Assembly (NCBI RefSeq): GCF_016862395.1
Contig: NZ_BOMW01000059.1
Span: forward strand, 21,631-85,630
Source: Actinoplanes siamensis
GTDB lineage: Bacteria; Actinomycetota; Actinomycetes; Mycobacteriales; Micromonosporaceae
Direction of reading: 5' to 3'
Length of the DNA: 64,000 nt
The translations under genes and the position numbers were made by a program. The notes below the pieces were generated by a model, which was not told the DNA's origin, ran no database searches, and saw nothing but the letters and a program-made list of their open reading frames with translations. Below are positions 31,728-39,550 of this stretch, in pieces (the first letter of the stretch is position 1; each line of letters begins with the position of its first letter).

Positions 31728-33016
31728 CAGGCGAGCTCCCGCACGCAGCGGAAACCGCTGAAGATCTGCCGCCGGACCGGATGATCCCAGTTGCGGAAGG
31801 TGCCGCGGCAGGCCGCCGCGTCGGTCCCGAACGACCCGCCCCGCAGCACCTTGTAGTCCCCGCCGAAGAACACCTCGGAGTACTCCGCGTACGGGAACAC
31901 CCGGAACCCGGGGTAGCCGTGCCAGTCGGTCGAGGTCCACTCCCAGACGTCGCCGATCAGCTGGTGCACGCCGAGCGGCGACGCCCCGGCCGGGTACGCG
32001 CCCACCGGCGCCGGCGCGAGATGCCGCTGGCCCAGGTTGGCGTGCTGCGGCCCGGGCGGGTCGTCGCCCCACGGGTAGCGCCGGGAGCGGCCGGTCTCCG
32101 GGTCCCAGCGGGCCGCCTTCTCCCATTCGGCCTCGGTGGGCAGGCGCTTGCCGGCCCACTTCGCGTACGCCTCGGCCTCGTGGAAGCAGACGTGCACCAC
32201 CGGCTCGTCGGGGATCAGCGGCGACACCCGGCCGAACCGCCGGTAGAGCCAGGCGCCGCCGTCGGGGAACCAGTGCAGCGGCGCGGTCAGCCCGGCTTCC
32301 TGCCGGTGCGCCCAGCCCTTGGCGGACCACCAGCGGGGGTCGTCGTAGCCACCGGCGTCGATGAACGCGGCGTAGCCGGCATTCGTCACCGGCGCCACGT
32401 CGATCAGGAACGCCGGCAGGTCCACGACGTGCGCCGGCCGCTCGTTGTCCAGCGCCCACGGGTCGGTGTCGGTGCCCATCGTGAACGGCCCGCCCGGGAT
32501 CAGGGCCTCGCCGCGGACCCGCCGGTCGCCCGGCGGCGGGGGCGCCGCGGTCAGCACCGGCTCGCCGGCGCGCAGTTGGTGGGTGGCCAGCATGGTCTCG
32601 TCGTGCTGCTGCTCGTGCTGGACGATCATGCCGAACGCGAACCCACCGGCGACCAGCGGCCGCTCGTCCAGCCGCACCCGGTCCAGCACGTCCAGGGCCT
32701 TGTCCCGGACCTGCGCGATGTACCGGCGGGCCTCGGCGGGATCGAGCAGCGGCAGGGCCGGCCGGTCCCGCCGGGCGTGTTTGAAGGCGTCGTACAGGTG
32801 GTCGATGTCCTGCCGGACCGGTTCGCGCCCGCCGACGTCGCGGACCAGCCAGAGCTCCTCCTGGTTGCCGACGTGGGCCAGGTCCCAGACCAGCGGCGAC
32901 ATCAGCGGGGAGTGCTGCTGGACCAGATCGTCGTCGTCGACCGCGTCGGTGAGCAGGGCGGTGCGCGCCCGCGACCGCTCGAGTTCCGCCGCGATCACGT
33001 TCTTGTCGGGAGTCAT
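31727..33016 (-). CDS. egtB: hercynine oxygenase EgtB
   Basis: A 429-residue iron(II)-dependent sulfoxide synthase joining gamma-glutamylcysteine to hercynine with oxygen. Iron ligands are visible as His48 (DLAHVGNQEE) and His134/His138 (VQHEQQHDETML) of the DinB-like N-terminal domain. The C-terminal formylglycine-generating-enzyme-like domain ends with GDVWEWTSTDW, VLRGGSFGT and FSGFRCV. ATG overlaps the egtA stop (ATGA). Confidence 0.96.
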   Translation of the reverse strand: MTPDKNVIAAELERSRARTALLTDAVDDDDLVQQHSPLMSPLVWDLAHVGNQEELWLVRDVGGREPVRQDIDHLYDAFKHARRDRPALPLLDPAEARRYIAQVRDKALDVLDRVRLDERPLVAGGFAFGMIVQHEQQHDETMLATHQLRAGEPVLTAAPPPPGDRRVRGEALIPGGPFTMGTDTDPWALDNERPAHVVDLPAFLIDVAPVTNAGYAAFIDAGGYDDPRWWSAKGWAHRQEAGLTAPLHWFPDGGAWLYRRFGRVSPLIPDEPVVHVCFHEAEAYAKWAGKRLPTEAEWEKAARWDPETGRSRRYPWGDDPPGPQHANLGQRHLAPAPVGAYPAGASPLGVHQLIGDVWEWTSTDWHGYPGFRVFPYAEYSEVFFGGDYKVLRGGSFGTDAAACRGTFRNWDHPVRRQIFSGFRCVRELA

Positions 33017-34227
33017 CGTGCGGTTCCTTCCAGGCTGGTTCTCGTTCGCAGCCGCCGGTCGATCCCGGCGAATACCATTTCCCGGACCGGGCCGGTCAGC
33101 CCGGTCCGGTCGACGTTGCGGCAGGCCAGATCCACCAGGCCGGCCGCGGCCGTGCGGACCACGGGATCGTCGAGCCCGTCGCGCGCGGCCGCCTCCCAGC
33201 GGTGCGCGGCCGGCGCGGCGAGTTCCCGGGCCCGGCCGGTGATCCTGTCGTCGGCCAGCAGCGCCGCGACCACCGTGACCGGGGCGATCCACTCCGGCCC
33301 CGGCTGGGTGTCGAGGTAGCGGACCTCCAGGTAGCCCCGCGGCCGTACCGGCGGGAACAGGGTGTTCAGGTGGTAGTCGAGGTCCTCGACGGTCGGCGGT
33401 CGGCCGATCCGGCCGCTGCCGGCTACCCAGTCGGCGAAGGTGACGCCGGCCGGCGCGTCCCAGCGGTCGCCGTCCTGGCGCACGCAGAGCAACGGCGCGT
33501 CCAGGGCGTATCGGGCCCAGCCGGCGGCCGGGCGGGCGCCGCCGTGCGGGACCGGCGCGGTCCTGCGCGGGTCGATGCCGTACCAGGCGGCCATCCGCGC
33601 GGACGCCCAGCCGGTGTCCCGCCCGGCGTGCCGGCGCGAGTTCGCGAACAGCGCCAGCAGCGGCGGCCCGAACTCGTGCAGGGCCGTCCAGCGGGCGGCG
33701 ACCGATCCGGCTTCCCCGGCGTCCAGGCAGATCTGCAGGCCCGCGGTGCTGCCCATCATGGTGCGGCCGGACTGGTCGAAGGCGCGTTCCATGGCGGCGT
33801 AGCGCGGGGTGTCGAGAATGCGGCGGGGGGCCCGGTACGGGTCGATCCCGCTCTCGCCGAGCACGATCCCGCCCCGGCCGAGCAGGTCGGCGAGATAGGC
33901 GTGATCCGCGGCGACGGTGGCGTGCAGAGCGGTCAGGGACTCCGCCGGGGCGGAGGAGATCTCCACCTGGCCGCCGGGCTCCACGGTGACCGTGCCACCG
34001 CCGGGCAGTGGCTCCGGCTCCGGGTTGCCCAGGCTGGCGGGCGCGTGCCCGCCGAGTGCGGCGCGCAGCTCCGTGGGCCGCAGATGGGCGGCCGGGTCGC
34101 TGGCGCGATGGGTGGTCCATTCCAGTTCGGCGCCGAGCCATCGCGGGGGTCCGGTCTTGAAACAGATGCCCTCGATGTGTTCGATCGCCTCGTCGGTGCC
34201 TCGAAGCACCTGATCGGCCGAGCTCAT
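33013..34227 (-). CDS. egtA: glutamate-cysteine ligase EgtA
   Basis: A 404-residue ATP-dependent ligase of the GCS2/EgtA type that makes gamma-glutamylcysteine for EgtB. GAELEWTTH near residue 32, EPGGQVEISSAP near 86 and MMGSTAGLQICLDAG near 155 are family features (the latter corresponds to the MMxxTAxxQVxxD motif). First gene of the ergothioneine operon; a GAGGGGG stretch precedes the ATG. No egtE gene is in this operon. Confidence 0.92.
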   Translation of the reverse strand: MSSADQVLRGTDEAIEHIEGICFKTGPPRWLGAELEWTTHRASDPAAHLRPTELRAALGGHAPASLGNPEPEPLPGGGTVTVEPGGQVEISSAPAESLTALHATVAADHAYLADLLGRGGIVLGESGIDPYRAPRRILDTPRYAAMERAFDQSGRTMMGSTAGLQICLDAGEAGSVAARWTALHEFGPPLLALFANSRRHAGRDTGWASARMAAWYGIDPRRTAPVPHGGARPAAGWARYALDAPLLCVRQDGDRWDAPAGVTFADWVAGSGRIGRPPTVEDLDYHLNTLFPPVRPRGYLEVRYLDTQPGPEWIAPVTVVAALLADDRITGRARELAAPAAHRWEAAARDGLDDPVVRTAAAGLVDLACRNVDRTGLTGPVREMVFAGIDRRLRTRTSLEGTAR

Positions 34228-34248
34228 GTGCCCCCTCGCGATAGCGGG

Positions 34249-34267
34249 CGATCACTCTGCGTGATCG
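34249..34267. promoter_or_regulatory. palindrome upstream of egtA
   Basis: CGATCAC and GTGATCG are perfect complements separated by TCTGC, 22 bases before the egtA start codon. A symmetrical 7-5-7 site here is a good operator candidate; the binding protein is unknown. Confidence 0.45.
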
Positions 34268-34391
34268 ACAAACTCCGATCAGTACGATCCCCTTCGGACC
34301 CTACCCGGATCCGCGTCCCGATGCCGCCCGCGTCCACCCGGATCCCGGAGGTTTCCGGGATCGTCAGCCAGCCGTCCGCGGGAATCTAAAA

Positions 34392-34428
34392 GTTCCGGAA
34401 CCGGGGCGGGGTGCCGGAACCGGTTCCG
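34392..34428. promoter_or_regulatory. two palindromes upstream of the GH3 gene
   Basis: GTTCCGGAAC (34392-34401) and CGGAACCGGTTCCG (34415-34428) are perfect palindromes built from the same arms (GGAAC/GTTCC), with centres 25 bp apart and 70-100 bp before the start codon. Sugar-responsive LacI-family proteins bind sites of this size; no such regulator gene is adjacent. The remaining part of 34228-34497 holds no gene. Confidence 0.5.
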
Positions 34429-34497
34429 TACTGGAAGACTCCGTGTCGTTCGTGTTTGGCAGACCGTGCTTCGCGGTCGTGACGACCGGAGGCCCGC

Positions 34498-36744
34498 ATG
34501 CCCGCAGACTTCCCCTTCCTGGACCCCGCCCTCGCCGTGGAGCAGCGGGTCGACGACCTGCTCAGCCGCATGACGCTGCCCGAGAAGGTCGGGCAGATGC
34601 TGCAGCTGGACGCGCGGCAGGACCTCGCCGAGATCATCCAGGAGAGGCTGGCCGGATCCATCCTGCACACCTCGCCGGCCAAGCTGATCGAGGCCAGCGA
34701 GCTGGTGGCGCGTACCCGGCTGAAAATTCCGCTTCTCACCGCGGAGGACTGCATCCACGGCCACTCGTTCTGGCCCGGTGCGACGATCTTCCCGACCCAG
34801 CTGGCGATGGCCGCGACCTGGGATCCCGCGCTGTTGGAGCGGGTCGCCCGCGCGACAGCTGTGGAGGTCTCGGCGACCGGCATCCACCAGACCTTCTCGC
34901 CTGTGCTCTGCATCACCCGGGACCTGCGCTGGGGCCGGGTCGACGAGACGTTCGGCGAGGACCCGCTGCTCATCGCCGACCTGGGCGCCGCCATGATCCG
35001 CGGCTACCAGGGCGACGGCCTGACCGACCCGACCGGCATCCTGGCCACCGCCAAGCACTTCGCCGGCTACTCCGAGACGCAGGGCGGCCGGGACGCCAGC
35101 GAGGCCGACATCAGCCGGCGCAAGCTGCGCTCCTGGTTCCTGCCGCCGTTCGAACGGGCCGTCCAGGAGGGCTGCCGGGTGTTCATGCTCGGCTACCAGT
35201 CCACCGACGGCGTGCCGATCACCGCGAACAAATGGCTGCTCAACGACGTGCTCAAGGACGAGTGGGGCTTCACCGGCACACTCGTCACCGACTGGGACAA
35301 CGTCGGCCGGATGGTCTGGGAGCAGAAGGTCTGCGCCGACTACGCGGAGGCGGCGGCGGTCGCGGTCAAGGCCGGGAACGATCTGATCATGACGACCCCG
35401 GGCTTCTTCGACGGAGCCCAGGAGGCGGTCGCCCGGGGCCTCCTGACCGAGGCGGACATCGATTCGGCCGTACGGCGGATCCTGCGCCTGAAGTTCGAAA
35501 TGGGCCTGTTCGAGAACCCGCGCAGCCCGGATGCCGACCGGCAGCGCGCGGTGATCGGCAGCGCCGAGCACACCGCGCTCAACCTGGAAGTGGCCCGCCG
35601 CTCGCTGGTGCTGCTGCGCAACGACGGCACGCTGCCGATCGACCCGGCGGCCGGGACCCGGCGGATCGCGGTGCTCGGCCCCAACGCCGACGACGTCTCC
35701 GCCCAGCTCGGCGACTGGGCCGGCAACTCCGGCCAGGTCGGCTGGATGCCGGACGGGCACCCGCGCGAACTGACCTCGACCGTGCTCGACGGCCTGCGGG
35801 CGACGGTCCCGGCCGGCTGGGAGATCACCCACGAGGCCGGCGCCGAGATCGAACGCCTGGTCCCGGACCCGGCCGGCGACACGCTCCCGGACGGCCAGCC
35901 CCGCCCGCCGATCTCCGAGTCGGCGCCGGTCGACCCGGACCGGATCGCGGCGGCCGCCCAGCTCGCCGCGGACGCGGACTACGCGGTCGTGGTGGTCGGA
36001 GACACCGTCAACCTGACCGGCGAGGGCCTCTCCACGGCCACCCTGGAGCTGCTGGGCGGGCAGATCGCCCTGCTCGACGCGGTCGCCGCCACCGGCACCC
36101 CGATGATCGTCGTGCTGATCAACTCCAAGCCGCTGTCCCTGCCGCCGTCCGCGCTCGGCGCGGCCGCGATCGTCCAGGCCTTCAACCCCGGCATGCGCGG
36201 CGGGCAGGCGCTCGCCGAGCTGCTGCTCGGATTCATCGAGCCGAGCGGCCGGCTGCCGATCTCGGCCGCCCGGCACGTCGGCCAGCAGCCGGTCTACTAC
36301 AACCAGCTGCGCGGCCAGCACGGCTCGCGGTACGCCGACCTCACCCAGGACCCGCTGTTCGCGTTCGGCGAGGGGCTGAGCTACACCACCATCGCCTACG
36401 ACGGGCTGACCATCGGCGAGCCGGACGTGCCGGCCGACGGGGTGGTGCGGGCCACCGTGCGGTTGTCGAACACCGGAACCCGCCCGGCGCTGGAGACCGT
36501 CCAGGCGTACGTCAGCGACCTGGTCACCAGCGTGACCTGGGCGCACCGGGAGTTGAAGGGCTACCGGCAGGTGACCGTGCCGGCGGGTGAGAGCGTGACC
36601 GTGGAGATCGAGATCCCGGCGGCGGACTGCACGCTGGTCACCGCGGACGGCCGCCGGGTCGTCGAGCCTGGCGACTTCGAGCTGCTCGTCGGCCCCAACT
36701 CGCGTCCGGAGGCCCTGCGGTCGGCGAAGTTCCGGATCAGCTGA
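34498..36744 (+). CDS. GH3 beta-glucosidase/beta-xylosidase, cytoplasmic
   Basis: A 748-residue family 3 glycoside hydrolase. The N-terminal barrel has RMTLPEKVGQM, RDLRWGRVDETFGEDP, ATAKHFAGYSETQGGRDAS and TDWDNVGRM, where Asp265 is the expected nucleophile. The second domain (VVGDTVNLTGEG, NPGMRGGQALAELLLG) and a C-terminal fibronectin-III-like domain (VRLSNTGTRPALETVQAYVSD) follow. There is no signal peptide, so it probably cleaves imported oligosaccharides. The substrate, beta-glucoside or xyloside, cannot be settled from sequence. ATG with CCGGAGG upstream. Confidence 0.93.
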   Translation: MPADFPFLDPALAVEQRVDDLLSRMTLPEKVGQMLQLDARQDLAEIIQERLAGSILHTSPAKLIEASELVARTRLKIPLLTAEDCIHGHSFWPGATIFPTQLAMAATWDPALLERVARATAVEVSATGIHQTFSPVLCITRDLRWGRVDETFGEDPLLIADLGAAMIRGYQGDGLTDPTGILATAKHFAGYSETQGGRDASEADISRRKLRSWFLPPFERAVQEGCRVFMLGYQSTDGVPITANKWLLNDVLKDEWGFTGTLVTDWDNVGRMVWEQKVCADYAEAAAVAVKAGNDLIMTTPGFFDGAQEAVARGLLTEADIDSAVRRILRLKFEMGLFENPRSPDADRQRAVIGSAEHTALNLEVARRSLVLLRNDGTLPIDPAAGTRRIAVLGPNADDVSAQLGDWAGNSGQVGWMPDGHPRELTSTVLDGLRATVPAGWEITHEAGAEIERLVPDPAGDTLPDGQPRPPISESAPVDPDRIAAAAQLAADADYAVVVVGDTVNLTGEGLSTATLELLGGQIALLDAVAATGTPMIVVLINSKPLSLPPSALGAAAIVQAFNPGMRGGQALAELLLGFIEPSGRLPISAARHVGQQPVYYNQLRGQHGSRYADLTQDPLFAFGEGLSYTTIAYDGLTIGEPDVPADGVVRATVRLSNTGTRPALETVQAYVSDLVTSVTWAHRELKGYRQVTVPAGESVTVEIEIPAADCTLVTADGRRVVEPGDFELLVGPNSRPEALRSAKFRIS

Positions 36745-36771
36745 ACCTGATCGCCTCGCTCCGCTCGGCGG

Positions 36772-36864
36772 GCATTTCGCCCCTGGGGGTCGATGACGAG
36801 AGCCCGAAAACGACCACGCTCTGCTTGTCGTTTCTCGGGCTCTCCTCATCGACTGGCGAAATGC
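36772..36864. repeat. long two-part hairpin element, copy A
   Basis: Outer stem GCATTTCGCC (36772-36781) with GGCGAAATGC (36855-36864). Inner stem of about 25 bp: left 36790-36814 (contains CGAGAGCCCGAAAACGAC), right 36827-36852, with one bulge and one mismatch. The terminal loop reads CACGCTCTGCTT; an asymmetric internal loop CCTGGGGG sits on the left side. It lies between the convergent GH3 and GNAT genes and probably ends transcription in both directions. A second copy with the same design is at 49988-50081. The rest of 36745-36987 has no gene. Confidence 0.85.
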
Positions 36865-36987
36865 ACTGTGGGGACGGTTGACACCCGATCGGGGTACGGG
36901 AACGCGGCGATCCCGGAGGCCCCGGACGGGCGCCGACGTGACCGCGAGTGATCTGACCGTCGAGCTGCTGCGGGCGTTCTCTGCCGC

Positions 36988-37678
36988 CTACTTCTGCCGG
37001 GCCGCGGCCACCCGGCGGATCCGGAAACCCAATCGCTGGTACGTCCGGACGGCCGGCACGTTCGTGTAGTCGGCCAGCAACGCCACCCGTTCCCGCCCGG
37101 CCAACAGCTCGTCGGTGGCGAACGCGCACAGGTCCGCGGCCAGTCCCCGCCCCCGGGCGTCCGGCCTGGTCGTCACCCCGGCCAGGAACCCGGTCTCCAC
37201 GGTCGACCACGCGTCGGCCGCGACCGCCACCAGGCGCCCGCCGTCGTCGCGCAGACCGGCCCAGCGCCGCACGCCCGGCTCACCGGGGCGCGCGTAGGAG
37301 TCCGGAAACGACTCCGCGAGCAGTTCCGCGACCTCGGGCCACTCGTCCTCGCCCAGCCAGCGCCCCCCCCGAGCCGGCGCCGACCGGCTCGCTCGACTCC
37401 ATCCACGCGAAACGGGCGGTGAGCTCCAGCTCCGGGGCCTCCGCGACAACCGCCGCGACCAGGTCCTCCGGTCCGAACGGGCGGAACGTCGGGCCCACCT
37501 CCGGCAGCACGTCACGGAGCAGACCGGCCAGCGCCTCCGGCGCGCCGCTGAGCACCAGCCGGTCCCAGTGCGCCAGCGCCGCGCAGGCCACCACCACCGC
37601 GCCGGGCCGCCGCCAGACCCGGGCCCCGTCGGCCGCGGCCGCCCACCGTACGAACAGATCCTGTTCCGCCACGGGCAC
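36988..37678 (-). pseudogene. GNAT acetyltransferase interrupted by a frameshift at a C8 tract
   Basis: The first part reads from the start codon at 37678 (MPVAEQDLFVRWAAAADGAR, ...LELTARFAWMESSEPVGAG) and the second part, in another frame, carries the acetyl-CoA-binding core (TGFLAGVTTRPDARGRGLAADL) and GNAT end (PAVRTYQRLGFRIRRV) down to the stop at 36988. The frames change at eight Cs (37363-37370). The span is 691 nt; with seven Cs it would be 690, an intact gene of 229 residues. It could be a real mutation, a slippage-prone contingency tract or a sequencing error. GNAT function is clear, substrate is not. Divergent from the SanA-like gene. Confidence 0.8.
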
Positions 37679-37725
37679 ATGCTGGCACGGGTCCGGGAGG
37701 CGGGCCGTCGCCGGGACCTGACAGA

Positions 37726-38424
37726 GTGATCCACGTGCTTCCCCTCGCCCGGCTGCGCCGGTCCCGCTGGTTCCGCCGCTTGTTCCTCGCCGGGAGTCTC
37801 GGCGCCGTCCTGGCGATGGTGACGGTGGCGGCGTCCAACCTGTGGATCCGTGGTGCTGCCGACGGCCACGTGTACTCGGTGTCGACGGTGCCGGACGCCC
37901 CGGTGGCCCTGGTCCTCGGCGCGCAGGTGGACCCGCCGGGCACCCCGTCGGCGTTCCTGGCCGCCCGGCTGGAGCTGGCCCGGCGGCTCTACATGGCCGG
38001 CAAGGTCAAGGCGATCCTGGTCTCCGGCGACCACGCCGAGTGGGGCTACGACGAGCCCGGGGCGATGATGGTCTGGCTGGTCGCCCGCGGTGTCCCGGCG
38101 TCCCGGATCGTGCTGGACCACGCCGGGTTCGACACCTACGACTCGTGCTCCCGGGCCGGGAAGATCTTCGGCGTGCGGCGGGCGATCGTGGTCACCCAGT
38201 CCTTCCACGTCCCGCGGGCGGTGGCGCTGTGCCGTGCCCTGGGCGTGCGGGCGGACGGGGTGGGCGACGACACGCAGCGCGCCAACAAGCCGCTGTGGGC
38301 CCGGGGGCAGTCGCGGGAGTGGGCCGCCGCGGTCAAGGCCGCCTGGGACGTGTCGACCCGGCGCGATCCGGTCTTCCTGGGCCCCCACGAGACCGGCGTC
38401 GAAACCGCCGTGGCCCACGGCTGA
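37726..38424 (+). CDS. SanA/YdcF-like DUF218 membrane protein
   Basis: A 232-residue protein with one N-terminal membrane segment (LFLAGSLGAVLAMVTVAAS) and an extracytoplasmic DUF218 domain: ALVLGAQVDPPGTPSAFLA, AILVSGDHAEWGYDEPGAM, GVPASRIVLDHAGFDTYDSC and VVTQSFHVPRAVALCRALGV are the family motifs. Relatives (SanA, ElyC) affect envelope integrity; the biochemical activity is not established. GTG start at 37726; a GTG three codons later is possible. Confidence 0.85.
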   Translation: MIHVLPLARLRRSRWFRRLFLAGSLGAVLAMVTVAASNLWIRGAADGHVYSVSTVPDAPVALVLGAQVDPPGTPSAFLAARLELARRLYMAGKVKAILVSGDHAEWGYDEPGAMMVWLVARGVPASRIVLDHAGFDTYDSCSRAGKIFGVRRAIVVTQSFHVPRAVALCRALGVRADGVGDDTQRANKPLWARGQSREWAAAVKAAWDVSTRRDPVFLGPHETGVETAVAHG

Positions 38425-38507
38425 CCGGGCTCCCCCGGCCCGGCCCTCAGGGCCGTCGCCTTGCTATCTTCGTACCGCGATCGCGCATGAGGTGCGGTCC
38501 CCGAGTG

Positions 38508-38598
38508 CTCGAAGGAGTGAAGCCTGTGATCCCCGCGGTGCCGTGCGGCTCTTCGCTTCGCTTTTTTCTCTTCGAGCCCTGGAAAGGGACACCTCATC
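38508..38598 (+). promoter_or_regulatory. candidate leader/attenuator before the GNAT gene
   Basis: CTCGAAG (38508-38514) pairs with CTTCGAG (38570-38576), enclosing a short GC stem (GCCGTGCGGC, near 38540) and a T6 run (38562-38567). A small frame begins at GTG 38526 behind GAAGGAG (VIPAVPCGSSLRFFLF...) and runs across the GNAT start codon in another frame. The arrangement could form an attenuator in which reading the short peptide changes folding. This is inference from layout. Confidence 0.3.
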
Positions 38599-39345
38599 AT
38601 GGATCTGCGCATTCAGCGCTCTGTCGTCGCCAATCTGGGTAACCGGCCGGACGCGATCCAGGCCGGCCCGTTCGTGCTCGGGCTGGACCTGAGCACCGAC
38701 AGCCCGCACATCAACTACGCGACGCCGGTGCCCGGCGCCGGGATCACCGCGGGAGACGTCCGCGCGCTGGTCGCGGCGTTCGGTGACCGGAAACCCCGAT
38801 TGGAGTACGTGGTCAGCTGCGCCCCCGAGCTGGAGGGACTGCTCGTGGACGCGGGTTTCGCGGTGGAGTCGAGGAACGAGTACCTGGTCTGCTCGCCGGG
38901 GACGCTCACCGCCGTACCGTCGCCGCCCGGCTTTTCGATCTTCTCCCCGGACACCGACGAGGAACTGGCCGCGATGATCTCGGCACAGAACGAGGCGTTC
39001 GGCGGGCCCTTCTCGGCGAGCCCGGAGGACGTGCGGCGGTATCGGCGCAACCGTTCGCTGGGGGCCGTGCAGGTGGCGGCCCGGGCGGACGACGGCGAAC
39101 CGGCCGGCGGGGGCAGCGCGGTGGCCCCGGACGAGGGGCTCGCCGAGGTCGGCGGGATCGCCGTGCGGCAGCCGTTCCGGCGGCGCGGCCTGGCCGGGGC
39201 GATCACCGCCGAGATCACCGCGCGGCTGTTCGCCGGTGGGGCCGACGTCGCCTGGCTGGAGGCGTCGGGCGACGACTCCGGGCGGGTGTACGAGCGGATC
39301 GGCTACCGGCCGGCCGGGCAGCGGCTCTACATCGCCAAGCCCTGA
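38599..39345 (+). CDS. GNAT family acetyltransferase
   Basis: A 248-residue acyltransferase. The conserved acetyl-CoA loop is seen in VGGIAVRQPFRRRGLAGAITAEI near residue 189 (motif core RRRGLAGA) and the following VAWLEASGDDSGRVYERIGY supplies the terminal GNAT motif. The N-terminal 90 residues may be a second, degenerate GNAT half. AAAGGGA lies at proper distance from the ATG. Substrate unknown. It converges on pheT. Confidence 0.85.
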   Translation: MDLRIQRSVVANLGNRPDAIQAGPFVLGLDLSTDSPHINYATPVPGAGITAGDVRALVAAFGDRKPRLEYVVSCAPELEGLLVDAGFAVESRNEYLVCSPGTLTAVPSPPGFSIFSPDTDEELAAMISAQNEAFGGPFSASPEDVRRYRRNRSLGAVQVAARADDGEPAGGGSAVAPDEGLAEVGGIAVRQPFRRRGLAGAITAEITARLFAGGADVAWLEASGDDSGRVYERIGYRPAGQRLYIAKP

Positions 39346-39441
39346 GCCCGCCTCCCCGGTGACTGTTCCCCCCGCCGGTGTCCGACTCGCGGTGCGCGCG
39401 ACGGGGAAGGAAGGTCCTCAGCCCGACGGCCGCCACCGAGC

Positions 39442-39528
39442 CCGCTCAGCTGGACGCCAGGAGTGACTCGAACCCTGCGAGACACCCCTGGCGGCCGGCC
39501 GGGACCGCTCAGCTGGACGCCAGGGGTG
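39442..39528. repeat. 20-bp direct repeat and terminator stem between convergent genes
   Basis: CCGCTCAGCTGGACGCCAGG occurs at 39442-39461 and 39505-39524. The second copy supplies one arm of a perfect 11-bp inverted repeat, CACCCCTGGCG (39483-39493) with CGCCAGGGGTG (39518-39528), probably a terminator for the GNAT and pheT genes that face each other. Confidence 0.75.
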
Positions 39529-39550
39529 GCAGCCGCGGACTTGTCGGTGG

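Noticed and set aside
39462..39485. T-arm-like word GGTTCGAGTC on the minus strand, suggesting a tRNA
   Set aside because: The flanking bases do not form a T stem, and no acceptor, D or anticodon arms are present.
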